A stretch of 34,625 nt of DNA from JAAOZN01 sp964421575 (GTDB taxonomy: Archaea > Thermoproteota > Nitrososphaeria > Nitrososphaerales > JAAOZN01), in contig CAYQXI010000055.1 in assembly GCA_964421575.1 (NCBI GenBank), positions 1-34,625 on the forward strand. Direction: 5' to 3'. The notes under the pieces were generated by a model. That model worked only from the letters and a program-made list of their open reading frames with translations. It did no database searches and was not told the origin of the DNA. The position numbers were made by a program, and so were the translations under genes. This document shows, one piece after another, positions 16,116-25,000 of the stretch (its first letter is position 1; every line of letters starts with the position of its first letter).

Positions 16116-16771
16116 GGTGTAATCTTAGTCCCGACCGCTTTGCCTACTGTTAATAGGCTTCTTAATCTGCTACACTTTAAACCATTCAGAACCCAACACA
16201 CGATATCAAAACGCCGAATATAGGAAGGCAGTGCTTCATCGACGCAGCCGTAGCCATGTAGAGCAGATGCGCTGATACTCCGAATCAGCTTGGCTCCAGA
16301 ATCTTTCTTAGGGTCGGCAGTAAACACGCCATCCACATCCTTAAGAAGCACGAGGAGAGCTGAGTTGCATCGCCAAGCTGTATATGCAGCAATAGAGTCT
16401 GATGTGACGTCCCAGCTCGCCTCAAGACTCTGGTCAAAGAGCAGCTCACGAGAGGGAAGGTAGATGGGGACTGAGCCTTTAGAAGCTTCTTCTTTAGCTT
16501 CGGTCAACGAATAGGTGTAGATGCATCGCTCAGCTAAGCAGCTAAGGAGCAGCCCATATTGATCCATAGCTAAGATAGCCATCCTATGTGCGACTTCGTC
16601 GCTAAGATTATAGGTTGAGACAGCCTCCCTAACTTTATCAGCAAAACTCCCACCTCCGGGCACAACGATTATTTTGTGTGTTGGAGCCATTTTAACTAGT
16701 GTGCGCATAAGTTTTGTGAGAGCAGATTTATGCGGCTCTAGGCTGCCCCCGACCTTCACCACTACATACAT
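16112..16771 (-). CDS. mfnE: MfnE, (aminomethyl)furanmethyl phosphate kinase of methanofuran synthesis
   Basis: An amino-acid-kinase-fold enzyme that phosphorylates 5-(aminomethyl)-3-furanmethanol phosphate to the diphosphate, preparing it for coupling. Motifs are VVVKVGGSLEPHK at 3-15, VVPGGGSFADKVRE near 35-48, SWDVTSDSIAAYTA near 117 and LLKDVDGVFTADPKK near 140-155. Its 219 residues are typical. The ATG at 16771 lies inside the mfnF 3' end (10-base overlap), and its stop overlaps the next gene. Neighbours mfnF and mfnD distinguish it from other small amino-acid kinases such as isopentenyl phosphate kinase. Confidence 0.87.
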   Translation of the reverse strand: MYVVVKVGGSLEPHKSALTKLMRTLVKMAPTHKIIVVPGGGSFADKVREAVSTYNLSDEVAHRMAILAMDQYGLLLSCLAERCIYTYSLTEAKEEASKGSVPIYLPSRELLFDQSLEASWDVTSDSIAAYTAWRCNSALLVLLKDVDGVFTADPKKDSGAKLIRSISASALHGYGCVDEALPSYIRRFDIVCWVLNGLKCSRLRSLLTVGKAVGTKITP

Positions 16772-17820
16772 AGATCAGCATCCCCACCCAATTTAGATGC
16801 TAGAAGCCAACCTAGCGCTACGGCGGTCTCTGGTATGCTTGGTTTTAGCGTGGTGAGATCGGAGAGCTCATACGCTCTTAATCCAAGTTTGGCTGCTGCG
16901 GGTTTAGCTAGGAAGCACCTACCTATACCCAAAGTTAAACAACTCTCCACCTTAACATCCTTCGGCTCTACTCCACGTAAAACCTTCTTTAAGGCATCCA
17001 CGATCTGATTCAGCTGAACCTTGTATAGGTACCTCGCTATTTTATCAAGCGCCTCTTTGCTCAACATCTCTACATCGGCGCAGACGATCCTAGCTAGCCT
17101 AGCGTATGCTTCACCTAGGCTCCTCCCCCTACCGTCCGCTGTTTCGACAGTAAACTCATCCTCTGAAATGTGTTTTAGGATTAGGTGCACATCGCCTGTC
17201 GAAGCGAAGTGTTCCGCTGAGATTGGTGTTAATACACCATTTGCAGGGACCTTTCTGGTTAATGCGGCTAGGTTTGTGCGTAGGGCGCCTGTGTAGACGA
17301 GTTCCCCGTTTTGCAGCCGCTCAAGATCGGTTTTACCCTTCGCAGCAACCCTCCCTCTTAACACAGGAATTATGTCTGTGGTTGTGCTTCCCACATCGAT
17401 CACGATGCAGCTGTTTAGAAGTTTACCAGCCAGCCAAGCGGTCGCGACCCAATTCGCCCCAGCCACTTCTAAAGGAGCTTTGATAGAAGCCTCTGTGTGA
17501 AAGAAGCTGCCGCTAGTACTCAGCACATAGATCGGCTTGCCTCGATAAATCTTCTGAACGGTATCTACGATGTGTTCAACGCCTTCACGCTTGGTCTGGT
17601 AAGCATCTGATAACTCAGCGGTCATAGTCAACGCTACCACATCGCACTCTAAACGAAGGGTTTTGTTGACTTGGTTTAGCGCATCACCCAACCCCTCCTT
17701 TCCAATCTTCCATATTGGGAAGTAATGTGTGCAGAATCCTAGTAGCCTATGAGGCTTTCCAACCTCGACCACGGCAGCCTTAATATTTACACCACCCACG
17801 TCAAGCGCCGAGATCAGCAA
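16762..17820 (-). CDS. mfnF: MfnF, methanofuran core coupling enzyme (APMF-Glu synthase)
   Basis: MfnF joins the furan diphosphate to gamma-glutamyl-tyramine to form the APMF-Glu core of methanofuran. The fold is of the hydantoinase/ASKHA type: ALDVGGVNIKAAVVEV at the N-terminus, VIDVGSTTTDIIPV near 143 and a C-terminal LGIGRCFLA. Start: a GTG at 17829 abuts the AAGGTGA ribosome site with no spacing. The TTG at 17820 sits 8 bases beyond it and is preferred (352 residues). It overlaps the mfnD 3' end by 20 bases and mfnE by 10. The general family contains ATPases of other roles, but the operon makes MfnF likely. Confidence 0.87.
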   Translation of the reverse strand: MLISALDVGGVNIKAAVVEVGKPHRLLGFCTHYFPIWKIGKEGLGDALNQVNKTLRLECDVVALTMTAELSDAYQTKREGVEHIVDTVQKIYRGKPIYVLSTSGSFFHTEASIKAPLEVAGANWVATAWLAGKLLNSCIVIDVGSTTTDIIPVLRGRVAAKGKTDLERLQNGELVYTGALRTNLAALTRKVPANGVLTPISAEHFASTGDVHLILKHISEDEFTVETADGRGRSLGEAYARLARIVCADVEMLSKEALDKIARYLYKVQLNQIVDALKKVLRGVEPKDVKVESCLTLGIGRCFLAKPAAAKLGLRAYELSDLTTLKPSIPETAVALGWLLASKLGGDADLCM

Positions 17821-18988
17821 GGTCGACACTCACCTTTGCGGAGCAGCTGCTAATAACATCTTTCAAGTGGCGAAGCGAATCCTCATAATTAGCACCTTGC
17901 ACCAAAAGGAAGCATCTTTCAACACCCTCTCCAAAGGGGCTGCGTATTACCTCAACACCCTCAACCTTAGAGCATATAGGTGGTAGAGATGCTTTTATGA
18001 AGCTTGCAAACCCTTTGAAAACGGGTTTCTGATTAGTTTTCATATAGGCTTCGTCAACCATTGTTCTAGCCACACCACCCTCTAACACACGGCTTAACCC
18101 TAAGTATGATACCGTTAGACGGGGGTTGATCTCCAGCACGATAGGCTTGCTCTCTGTGAGAACTAGATCTACGCCCACATACCCTCTTAAGCCGTGGAAG
18201 GCGGCTACAGCCCTAGATGCTACGTTTAATGCTTCTTTGCTTAGGTGATGGGGTAGCGGGACGACGCCACCAAGATATGCCGAGTTTTCTTGAAAGGTGC
18301 CAATCTTTAGGATCTGTCTGTTAAGTGATAGGGGCTGTATGTTATGCTCAGATACGACGAGGCTGACGCTGGCTGGAACCCCCTCATGCCACTGCTGTAT
18401 GATGACGTTACCGTTTGGGTCGTTTCGGCAAGCCTTTGCGTATGCCGCTTCAAGCCCTTCTTCATTGTATACTATGCTTAGCCCCTCACAGCCAGCACTC
18501 ATCGTGGGCTTTATAGCAACCGGATAACTGATCTCTTTGGATGCCGACCTCAAAACCTCGGCATCAACCCCAGCGTCAAAGCACCTTGATTCGGGCACAG
18601 CTACTCCGATCTGAGCCAACCTCTTAGTTAACCTACATTTATCAGAGACTTCACGGATAGATTCTGGTGTAGAGTTTAGGAGTTTAACTGAATCTAACCC
18701 CTCTATTAGCGTTGGGAGTATGTGCTCTGGGGCGATTAGAAGAAGGTAGTCAACACTCCTTGAGAGCGAAGCAAGCTTACGCCCAAACTCACTTCTATCA
18801 GAACACCAGACCACCTCAGCCGATAAAAACTCCGGCTTCAGTCTGCGGTCAAGGATGGTCTTTACCGAGGCGCCAAGGGCAGCAAAGTCTTTGATAGCTG
18901 ATTCGAGCATAGCGTAGCCTTCGAGAAGCAGCTCATCATCCAAATCCGGCGCAGAGGCGCTAAAGTACTCTACTACACCAACATCCAT
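17801..18988 (-). CDS. mfnD: MfnD, tyramine-glutamate ligase of methanofuran synthesis
   Basis: An ATP-grasp enzyme of 395 residues that links the gamma-carboxyl of glutamate to tyramine. The ATP-grasp core includes YPVAIKPTMSAGCEGLSIV near 155-175, IIQQWHEGVPASVSLVV near 195-212 and the metal-binding VLEINPRLTVSYLGLSR near 281-297. The N-terminal 120 residues form the preATP-grasp fold. It is the first gene of the operon that continues into mfnF, mfnE and the CofE-like gene. A TATA element at 19031-19040 shared with the divergent HisA-like gene would give a leader of about 20 bases. Other ATP-grasp ligases are possible by fold alone; context supports MfnD. Confidence 0.87.
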   Translation of the reverse strand: MDVGVVEYFSASAPDLDDELLLEGYAMLESAIKDFAALGASVKTILDRRLKPEFLSAEVVWCSDRSEFGRKLASLSRSVDYLLLIAPEHILPTLIEGLDSVKLLNSTPESIREVSDKCRLTKRLAQIGVAVPESRCFDAGVDAEVLRSASKEISYPVAIKPTMSAGCEGLSIVYNEEGLEAAYAKACRNDPNGNVIIQQWHEGVPASVSLVVSEHNIQPLSLNRQILKIGTFQENSAYLGGVVPLPHHLSKEALNVASRAVAAFHGLRGYVGVDLVLTESKPIVLEINPRLTVSYLGLSRVLEGGVARTMVDEAYMKTNQKPVFKGFASFIKASLPPICSKVEGVEVIRSPFGEGVERCFLLVQGANYEDSLRHLKDVISSCSAKVSVDLADLGA

Positions 18989-19030
18989 CGCAAACCGTCA
19001 ACCTACTCACTATGGATGCATCAACATACT

Positions 19031-19040
19031 ATTTTAAAAC
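19031..19040. promoter_or_regulatory. Palindromic TATA element shared by mfnD and the HisA-like gene
   Basis: ATTTTAAAAC holds the self-complementary core TTTTAAAA. On plus it lies about 27 bases before the GTG at 19063. On minus it predicts initiation near 19008, about 20 bases before the mfnD ATG. No other TATA candidate is as good in the region. Confidence 0.5.
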
Positions 19041-19062
19041 CCCTTTTATTGGCTACGTAGAT

Positions 19063-19794
19063 GTGAAGGTGATTCCCGTCCTAGATATCTTGGGAGGCGA
19101 AGTTGTGCACGCGGTTGCTGGCGAAAGGCAACACTATAAGCCAATAAAGAGCACACTAGTGGACTCATCTAACCCACTACAAGTGGCTAGAGCCTTCAGA
19201 GAGAAGCTAGCAAGAACCTTCTTGTATGCAGCAGACCTAGACGCCATAATGGGCTCCGGCGATAACAACGAGTTATTGAGGCAGATCAAGCAGAGATTTA
19301 ACTTCACGATGATTGTTGATGCTGGCGCTGCGACTTTCGATGACGCCATAAAGCTCGTCAAACAGGGCTTTGATTACGTGGTGTTAGGAACGGAAACCCT
19401 TTGCTCATTAGATGCGTTGAAGAGTATTATGGATTCACCTATCAGAGAACGGATTATAGTGTCGCTTGACGTTAAGCTCCAAAGGACTTTATCAAGGTGT
19501 ATAGAGTTAAGTGGGTTAGAGCCGGTAGAGGCGGCAAACCTACTACATGAATATGGTGTGAGAAGATTGATACTTTTAGAGCTTGATAGAGTGGGCACAC
19601 TAAAGGGACCAAACTTTAAGCTGTTAGAGAAGATGTGCAGGATGCCTTTTGATGAAGTATTCGCTGGTGGGGGCGTTAGAGATAGGGATGATCTTTGGGC
19701 GCTCAAGAAGCTGAATATAAGGGGTGTTTTGGTTGCAAGTGCTTTGCATACAGGCAGATTAACACTTGGGGATCTGATTGAAGTGGAGGTTTAG
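19063..19794 (+). CDS. HisA-like TIM-barrel protein (COG1411 type), role unknown, linked to C1 cofactors
   Basis: A 243-residue (beta/alpha)8 protein related to ProFAR isomerase HisA: VIPVLDILGGEVVHAV at the N-terminus, FLYAADLDAIMG near 50, MIVDAGAATF, DYVVLGTETL, RIIVSLDVKL and VFAGGGVRDRDDL near 205-217. It is shorter and lacks flanking histidine genes, so it is a paralogue rather than HisA. Start: an in-frame ATG exists at 19012, but it precedes the TATA element. The GTG at 19063 sits at leaderless distance and matches where the HisA fold begins, so it is preferred. Divergence from mfnD suggests a methanofuran or pterin role. Substrate unknown. Confidence 0.8.
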   Translation: MKVIPVLDILGGEVVHAVAGERQHYKPIKSTLVDSSNPLQVARAFREKLARTFLYAADLDAIMGSGDNNELLRQIKQRFNFTMIVDAGAATFDDAIKLVKQGFDYVVLGTETLCSLDALKSIMDSPIRERIIVSLDVKLQRTLSRCIELSGLEPVEAANLLHEYGVRRLILLELDRVGTLKGPNFKLLEKMCRMPFDEVFAGGGVRDRDDLWALKKLNIRGVLVASALHTGRLTLGDLIEVEV

Positions 19795-19798
19795 CACT

Positions 19799-20566
19799 CT
19801 AAGCCTCTTTTAAGAAGATGTCGTGCTCCTTCCTCTTCTTCAAAGGCTCAGAATTAGCGTGATCATCCAGCTCCACATCAACGCCTCTTACGATCGCGAC
19901 TGGGATGCGCTCGTTCAATTCGCCCATGACGAGTTCGGCTGCTGAAGCGATTTCATCGGCTACGGCAACCTTCTTTAACCTCAGTCTGTAGCCGAAGATG
20001 TCCCTCTTGCCACGGAGATCCAGGATCGGTTTGAAGCCTGAAACACCGATGGCTACGTTTATATCACCTCTTCTAAATGGTCGGCCACAAGTATCTGATA
20101 TGACTACACCAAGCCGCTTACCGCTCAACTTCTCCAATTCTTCTCTGATCTTATGCGCCGAGTGATCTGGGTCTTCCGGTAAAAGTGTAGCTGCTGAGCC
20201 GCCTGAGACATTGGACAAGTCTACACCAGAATACGAGTAGATCCAGCCTTGTTGGGTCTCGGTTATGAAGTGACCCTTTACTTGCTTGATTATCGTTTTG
20301 GCTTCCCGTAGCGCCAACTCAACAAACCTTGGGTCCCTCCCGCTGAGCTTGGCTATCTTCAAGGCTTGCGGTGTAGGTTTTACTTCGCTTAGATTGACGA
20401 CCCTACCCTCTGCTTTGGAGACTATCTTCTGCGAGACTACCACGATATCTCCATCTTGAAATATAACGCCTTGCTGAAGCGCGGTTCTGTAGATTAGTGT
20501 TGGGAGATCATCGCCTTTTTTTATTTCAGGAAGTCCTTCCAGACCTAGAATCTCTATGCGCCTCAT
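19799..20566 (-). CDS. cofE: CofE, coenzyme F420-0:L-glutamate ligase
   Basis: CofE adds gamma-linked glutamates to F420-0 using GTP. The 255-residue sequence has IEILGLEGLPEIKKGDDL at the start and DGDIVVVSQKIVSKAEGRVV near 38-57. SGVDLSNVSGG near 130, GVVISDTCGRPFRRGDINVA near 167-187 and KKVAVADEIASAAELVMG near 210 are all CofE hallmarks. The ATG at 20566 lies inside the 3' end of the mptN-like gene (41-base overlap), so translation is coupled. It implies F420 use, although no F420-dependent enzyme is visible here. Its stop is only 4 bases from the stop of the convergent HisA-like gene. Confidence 0.93.
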   Translation of the reverse strand: MRRIEILGLEGLPEIKKGDDLPTLIYRTALQQGVIFQDGDIVVVSQKIVSKAEGRVVNLSEVKPTPQALKIAKLSGRDPRFVELALREAKTIIKQVKGHFITETQQGWIYSYSGVDLSNVSGGSAATLLPEDPDHSAHKIREELEKLSGKRLGVVISDTCGRPFRRGDINVAIGVSGFKPILDLRGKRDIFGYRLRLKKVAVADEIASAAELVMGELNERIPVAIVRGVDVELDDHANSEPLKKRKEHDIFLKEA

Positions 20567-21476
20567 ACCTTTGTTGCGTAGTCCTCAGCCAGAACCCCTT
20601 CTTAACGTTGGCGATTATATGTTTAGCTATCTCTTCAGCGATGTTTACTTGACTAACAGACTGTAGTCCCCTGAATCCGGGTTGGCTGTTTATCTCAGTA
20701 ATATACCTCCCATCCTTAGATTCCAGCATATCCACACCAGCTACTTCGCAACCCATTATCTTCGCAGCTTTGATCGCGAGCTCCTCTTGCTCAGCTTGAA
20801 GTTTGGTGGCTACTGGTTTAGCGCCTTGGCTTACATTCGTCTTCCAACCCCTTGCCCTCCTATGCATGGCTGCTATTACCCTATCGCCTACCACGAATGC
20901 TCTTATGTCACTTCTCCCGTGTGGTATGTATTCTTGTAGGTATAGGACGAAGTGGTGGTAGTGGAGTAGGTTGAATACTCTCCGCGCAACCTCGTAATCA
21001 GAGATCCTAGTTATACCCATGCCCCTTGATCCAAAGATGGGCTTTACCACAACATCCCTACCGAGCTCACAGAAGGCTTCGAGCGCCAGATCAGGGTCCT
21101 CTGTAACCACCGTCCTAGGAACCTTTATGCCGTTTCCTTGTAGAATGGATAGGGCGTAATATTTGTCAACACACCGCTCAATAGCTCTGGGAGAATTCAC
21201 AACATAGAGACCAGCTTCACTCAACCTATGAAGAGTATTAACTCTATAGAGGACCTCGTCAAGCGAGCCCCTTCCAATAGGCCTTACGAGAAGTGCATCT
21301 ATATGTGAAGCGAGATCGACTTTACCGTCACGCTGCACGATCGATCCGAAGGCGATTCTAGAGACTAGGTCTGTAAACCAGAAGCACTCTACTTCAGCAC
21401 CTAAGTTAATGAATGCTTTTCTAAGTTGTGTTGAGCACCAAGCTTCGGGGTTCCTTGTAAGTATCCCTACTCTCAA
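20526..21476 (-). CDS. mptN: MptN-like ATP-grasp ligase (RimK family), tetrahydromethanopterin glutamylation
   Basis: A 316-residue RimK-type ATP-grasp ligase. It has VVVKPIFGSRGMGITRI near 141-157, LYLQEYIPHGRSDIRAFVVG near 177-196, WKTNVSQGAKP near 211 and the metal-binding YITEINSQPGFRGLQ near 259-273. MptN of methanogens adds an alpha-linked glutamate to H4MPT, and RimK-like genes also lie beside mch in methylotrophic bacteria. The position directly after mch supports that role. It starts with TTG at 21476, 11 bases after the mch stop. The last 15 residues (basic and serine-rich) overlap cofE and may be an incidental extension. LysX at 30828 is a clearly different relative. Confidence 0.8.
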   Translation of the reverse strand: MRVGILTRNPEAWCSTQLRKAFINLGAEVECFWFTDLVSRIAFGSIVQRDGKVDLASHIDALLVRPIGRGSLDEVLYRVNTLHRLSEAGLYVVNSPRAIERCVDKYYALSILQGNGIKVPRTVVTEDPDLALEAFCELGRDVVVKPIFGSRGMGITRISDYEVARRVFNLLHYHHFVLYLQEYIPHGRSDIRAFVVGDRVIAAMHRRARGWKTNVSQGAKPVATKLQAEQEELAIKAAKIMGCEVAGVDMLESKDGRYITEINSQPGFRGLQSVSQVNIAEEIAKHIIANVKKGFWLRTTQQRYEAHRDSRSGRTS

Positions 21477-21487
21477 GGGTGGCGCCT

Positions 21488-22447
21488 TTAAGAGATCAGC
21501 CCAATGGACTTTTTAAGGACCTCTATGTTAAGGCGACCAGCACTTATGGTCGAGCCTGTCTTGATGTTATTCACGGTTATCAGAGCTGGAGCGAAAAGGC
21601 CTGGGTCTATCTTATAGAAGTCGTAGTTAGCCTCCTTGAAGATCTCGTAGAACGGCCTTCCGTACGCCGGAGAAGTCGAGGAGGGAACCTTCTTAACAAA
21701 CTCCTTTATCTCATCATCGGTGTCGCAGGCCACTTCAAAGTAGGTTGCACCAGCATAGAGCAGCATATCATTCGTCCTACCCATCGCTTGAGCGAACTTA
21801 GGATGCGAAGGCGCTATGGGTGCTCTACCTGAGCCGTAGAGCACCTTCTTTGGATCGAAGCCTAAGTCGGTCAACTTATGCAGCCCCGTCTCTACGATCC
21901 TACCTGAGATCTGGACAGAGCCCGCTATGCTTGATGTTGGTGCAATAGCGACATACAGGTTCTTCGGATCTACACCACAGCTCTGGGCGATGTAGTTCAG
22001 CGCCTCCACTGTAGGTAGGTTATCGGCTTCAAGCACCAACACAGCTTTATCGCAAGAATCTTTGTAGGCGATCTTCTCGTAGAGCTCTTTCGGTTTTAAG
22101 GCCAATGCTCTTGCTGGACCAGAGCCCATCGCAAAATACTTCCCGACAGAGATCCTCCAGCCTGCGAACTGTGAGCCGAGTAGCACGATCGCAGGTCTAT
22201 CTACATGGACATAGATGGTAGGCAGCTCAACACCATCATAGTCTGCTGAACATAGGGTTACGCTGCCAAGCCCAGCGAGGCAGAGTTCGGTCAGATACTT
22301 ACCTGCTGCAAAGCCGCCCTTCACTTTTACACCAGCATCGATTACTGTTGAGCCGTTTTCCATAACCTCAACCGATATGTCAAGAACCTCTTTCTCTGCT
22401 ATCATTCTCTGGATGACGTTTAACGCGCACGCATTTACACTAACCAA
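21488..22447 (-). CDS. mch: Mch, methenyl-H4MPT cyclohydrolase
   Basis: Mch interconverts 5-formyl-H4MPT and methenyl-H4MPT. The 319-residue sequence carries the family signatures GGFAAGKYLTELCLAGLG near 45-62, VLLGSQFAGWRISVGKYFAM near 88-107 and GSGPARALALKP. IAPTSSIAGSVQISGRIVET near 168-187 and LYGSGRAPIAPSHP near 202 are also present. The start codon is TTG (22447), with GGTGGGAG upstream; the nearby ATG is out of frame and hits a stop at once. It follows fwdC by 14 bases and precedes mptN, so the transcript runs from formyl-MFR formation to methenyl-H4MPT. Confidence 0.96.
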   Translation of the reverse strand: MVSVNACALNVIQRMIAEKEVLDISVEVMENGSTVIDAGVKVKGGFAAGKYLTELCLAGLGSVTLCSADYDGVELPTIYVHVDRPAIVLLGSQFAGWRISVGKYFAMGSGPARALALKPKELYEKIAYKDSCDKAVLVLEADNLPTVEALNYIAQSCGVDPKNLYVAIAPTSSIAGSVQISGRIVETGLHKLTDLGFDPKKVLYGSGRAPIAPSHPKFAQAMGRTNDMLLYAGATYFEVACDTDDEIKEFVKKVPSSTSPAYGRPFYEIFKEANYDFYKIDPGLFAPALITVNNIKTGSTISAGRLNIEVLKKSIGLIS

Positions 22448-22461
22448 CCATCTCCCACCTC

Positions 22462-23289
22462 TTACAGTAGGTATGCTTCACGATACTTCAGATGCGGGTT
22501 CTTCTCAACGGATATAAAGAGCTTACCATTTCCACCCTCGGTTATGTCGCCGTAGAAGACGTAGAACGGTCCTTGAATCTTATCCCCGTCTACTTTCGTA
22601 TTTGGTCTGATCTCGTCTATGTGAAAGCTGGGGAGAATATTGGGCACACTACCTAACACAACGATCTTACCATTCGTCATGGCTGCACCGAGTTTCGCAC
22701 CGACATTACCAGCTACAAAGATCGTTCCACCCTGCATTCTCACTCCTGCGAAGACGTCAGCGTTCCCGCCTACTCTTATGGTTCCGTCCTTCATCCAGCG
22801 CCCCACTTCAGCGCCCACATTGCCTTTGACGACTATGAGCCCACCCTTCATGCCGCAGCGTGTACCCCAGTAACCTGAGCCTACAGCATCACCAGCATTA
22901 CCATTAACCTCTATCACGCCACCATTCATGCCCATCCCTAAGAAGGCATCAGCATCACCATTAACAACAATAGTGCCGCCAGTCATCTCAAAGCCAACAA
23001 ACGTGCCGACTGGGCCGTTGATCGTAATCTTACCAGCAGACATCCGCGCACCTATATGCCTAACCTTCCTAAGATCACCCTCCAAGATGATGTGCAGATC
23101 AGATGGTTTAGATGCCGACTCGCCCTCCACCGTAAAGAGATCTGAAAGCTTGACCCGCCTATTGCCTCTCCAAGTTTCGAGATCGAGTATTTCGTTGACG
23201 GATCTACCGGCTAAGTTATCTGGTGTAAGAACTTCGCCTTCAATCGGTGTCTGTGGTGGCGCTTTAATCTTTAACTTCAGCTCGGTCAT
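22462..23289 (-). CDS. fwdC: FwdC, formylmethanofuran dehydrogenase subunit C
   Basis: FwdC (275 residues) is the glutamate-synthase-like beta-helix subunit that binds methanofuran and faces the FwdA formyl-transfer side. It shows about seven repeats of a GxxGxxxG type between residues 75 and 215, for example GPVGTFVGFEMTGG, GDADAFLGMGMNGG, GNAGDAVGSGYWGTRCGMKG and GNVGAEVGRWMKDG. Start: GTG 23298 overlaps the fwdA stop and is too close to the GGGGTGA ribosome site. The ATG at 23289 is 5 bases beyond it and is chosen. Complete. Confidence 0.95.
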   Translation of the reverse strand: MTELKLKIKAPPQTPIEGEVLTPDNLAGRSVNEILDLETWRGNRRVKLSDLFTVEGESASKPSDLHIILEGDLRKVRHIGARMSAGKITINGPVGTFVGFEMTGGTIVVNGDADAFLGMGMNGGVIEVNGNAGDAVGSGYWGTRCGMKGGLIVVKGNVGAEVGRWMKDGTIRVGGNADVFAGVRMQGGTIFVAGNVGAKLGAAMTNGKIVVLGSVPNILPSFHIDEIRPNTKVDGDKIQGPFYVFYGDITEGGNGKLFISVEKNPHLKYREAYLL

Positions 23290-23294
23290 ATCGC

Positions 23295-24995
23295 TCACCC
23301 CGCTGGCTCAAGCGGCTGAATAGGTGCGGACCAGGCTAAGTACGATTCTGGTACGCAGTAGTTTTCGAATTCGACAGTGTAGTACTCCTCGAAACGCTTC
23401 TTAACCTCTGGTATCACAACCTCCTCTACATCCTTAGGCGCCCTTGCGTTCACCCAGTAAGTTCGCCCAACCGGTGCTGCGACTATCTCACCATCCTTCA
23501 CGACGATCTCACCATCTTTCATAGTTAAGTAGGCGCGTGAGAAAGCCTGCCTCACCAGCTTATAGTCAGTTGAGGGGTTGATCTCCTTGGGGTTTATGTT
23601 GTAGACTGATATATCGGCGTCAGCACCCACACCTAGATGACCTTTATCATTCAAACAGAGGATCTTAGCGGTCGCGGCCCTAGTTGAAATCGCTAGCTCA
23701 TAGAAGGTGTACTCCCTATCTATGTCCTTAAGGTTCGTCCTAACACGCGCTAACCTCGGAATCCTCTTCAGAACCCTCTCCCTAGCCTTCTTGCTCATGA
23801 GCCAAGAGAAGACCCTTGGGTATTCTGTGAACGGTCCGCCGTTGGGATGGTCTGTGGTTATGAAGACACGCCACGGGTCTTTGATTAGGAGAGCCAGCTC
23901 CAAGCCTATACACCACATCACAGCGTGGACATAGTTTGATCTACTGTAGGTTATCGGCACCACACCAGCACCAGTCTCCACTTCGACATCAGAATTAGCC
24001 CACTTACCCCTAAGCAGATTAAAGAGCTTATACTCGAAAGGTCCGTCTGCAGTCATAGTTGTCGTGTCACCAAATATCACTTGACCTATATCTATCGTCA
24101 CGTGCTGGTTCTTGTTCACATAATCAGCGATAGCATCAGCACCTGAAGAGATAGAAAGATAGTCCACACCACCATACGCATTAAACTGCACGTGTGTAAT
24201 ATGCAGAATAGGCCTATCGCCAGCAGCAAGATCCTTAACGGCATCCATGGTTTTTAGAGTGGTCTTGTAGTTTCCAGGCAGACCCAGCTGGTTTGTGTGC
24301 AGATGCACTGGGTGTGGTAGCCCAAGCATCTTATTGACCTTAACCAACCCTCTTACAAGCTCTCTAGGAGTGATTCCGAACCTAGGGATCTCTTGGTCAA
24401 AGTCTTGGGACGTTATACCCCACTTCCAAGCTTCTACACCCCCAGGATCCACCACTTTGATAGCGTAACCTTTTATGGTGCGCAGAAGCCAAGCGACGTA
24501 TGCTGCGCACTCCTCTAACTTACCATCTCTAATATACTCCATAACGAACCAGTTGTTTCCGAAGAGGGGGAAGCAAGCTTTATCGAGTATTGGTATATCA
24601 TTCAACTCGTCATGTGTGTGTAGCGTCTTTAGAGGCGGTGTTGCTGGTTCGAAGACGGTTGTGTAGCCTAAGATAGCGTATCTGTATCCTGTTGTAAAGA
24701 CCGATGGCACAGAGTGGCCTACACCTGAGCGCCTAACGCCGCTCTTAACCTCATAGTCCTTATAGTGGTCCTCTGGTCTAAAGAGCCTACCAACGTTAAC
24801 CTTCGAGCCAGCGATGTGTGAGTGGAGGTCTACACCACCAGGCATAACTAACATATTTTTAACATCGATCACCTTCGCTTTTGATTCAACCACCGACTCA
24901 ACTATCTTGCCATCCTTAACTGCGATGTCCATGCGTTCGCAATCTATTTTGTTCGCAGGATCGATCACATAGCCGTTCTTCAGCAGATACTCCAT
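23295..24995 (-). CDS. fwdA: FwdA, formylmethanofuran dehydrogenase subunit A (amidohydrolase)
   Basis: FwdA condenses formate with methanofuran at a dinuclear zinc site reached through a tunnel from FwdB. The 566-residue sequence has the metal ligands in VDLHSHIAG (H58, H60). The lysine motif GYAIKVVDPGG near 175 (carbamylated in the family), HLHTNQLG and HITHVQFNAYGG near 230-265, and TTDHPNGGPFTEYPR near 383 complete the site. Start: an in-frame GTG at 25004 lies within the GGAGGTGA ribosome site, so the ATG at 24995 with 5-base spacing is chosen. It overlaps neither neighbour by more than a few bases. Confidence 0.96.
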   Translation of the reverse strand: MEYLLKNGYVIDPANKIDCERMDIAVKDGKIVESVVESKAKVIDVKNMLVMPGGVDLHSHIAGSKVNVGRLFRPEDHYKDYEVKSGVRRSGVGHSVPSVFTTGYRYAILGYTTVFEPATPPLKTLHTHDELNDIPILDKACFPLFGNNWFVMEYIRDGKLEECAAYVAWLLRTIKGYAIKVVDPGGVEAWKWGITSQDFDQEIPRFGITPRELVRGLVKVNKMLGLPHPVHLHTNQLGLPGNYKTTLKTMDAVKDLAAGDRPILHITHVQFNAYGGVDYLSISSGADAIADYVNKNQHVTIDIGQVIFGDTTTMTADGPFEYKLFNLLRGKWANSDVEVETGAGVVPITYSRSNYVHAVMWCIGLELALLIKDPWRVFITTDHPNGGPFTEYPRVFSWLMSKKARERVLKRIPRLARVRTNLKDIDREYTFYELAISTRAATAKILCLNDKGHLGVGADADISVYNINPKEINPSTDYKLVRQAFSRAYLTMKDGEIVVKDGEIVAAPVGRTYWVNARAPKDVEEVVIPEVKKRFEEYYTVEFENYCVPESYLAWSAPIQPLEPAG

Positions 24996-25000
24996 ATAAT

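Noticed and set aside
22640..23075. Tandem DNA repeats in fwdC
   Set aside because: They encode the regular beta-helix turns of FwdC and are not independent repeats or a CRISPR array.
22928..23323. 131-codon plus-strand open frame opposite fwdC
   Set aside because: Its periodic look mirrors the glycine-rich repeats of FwdC on the coding strand.
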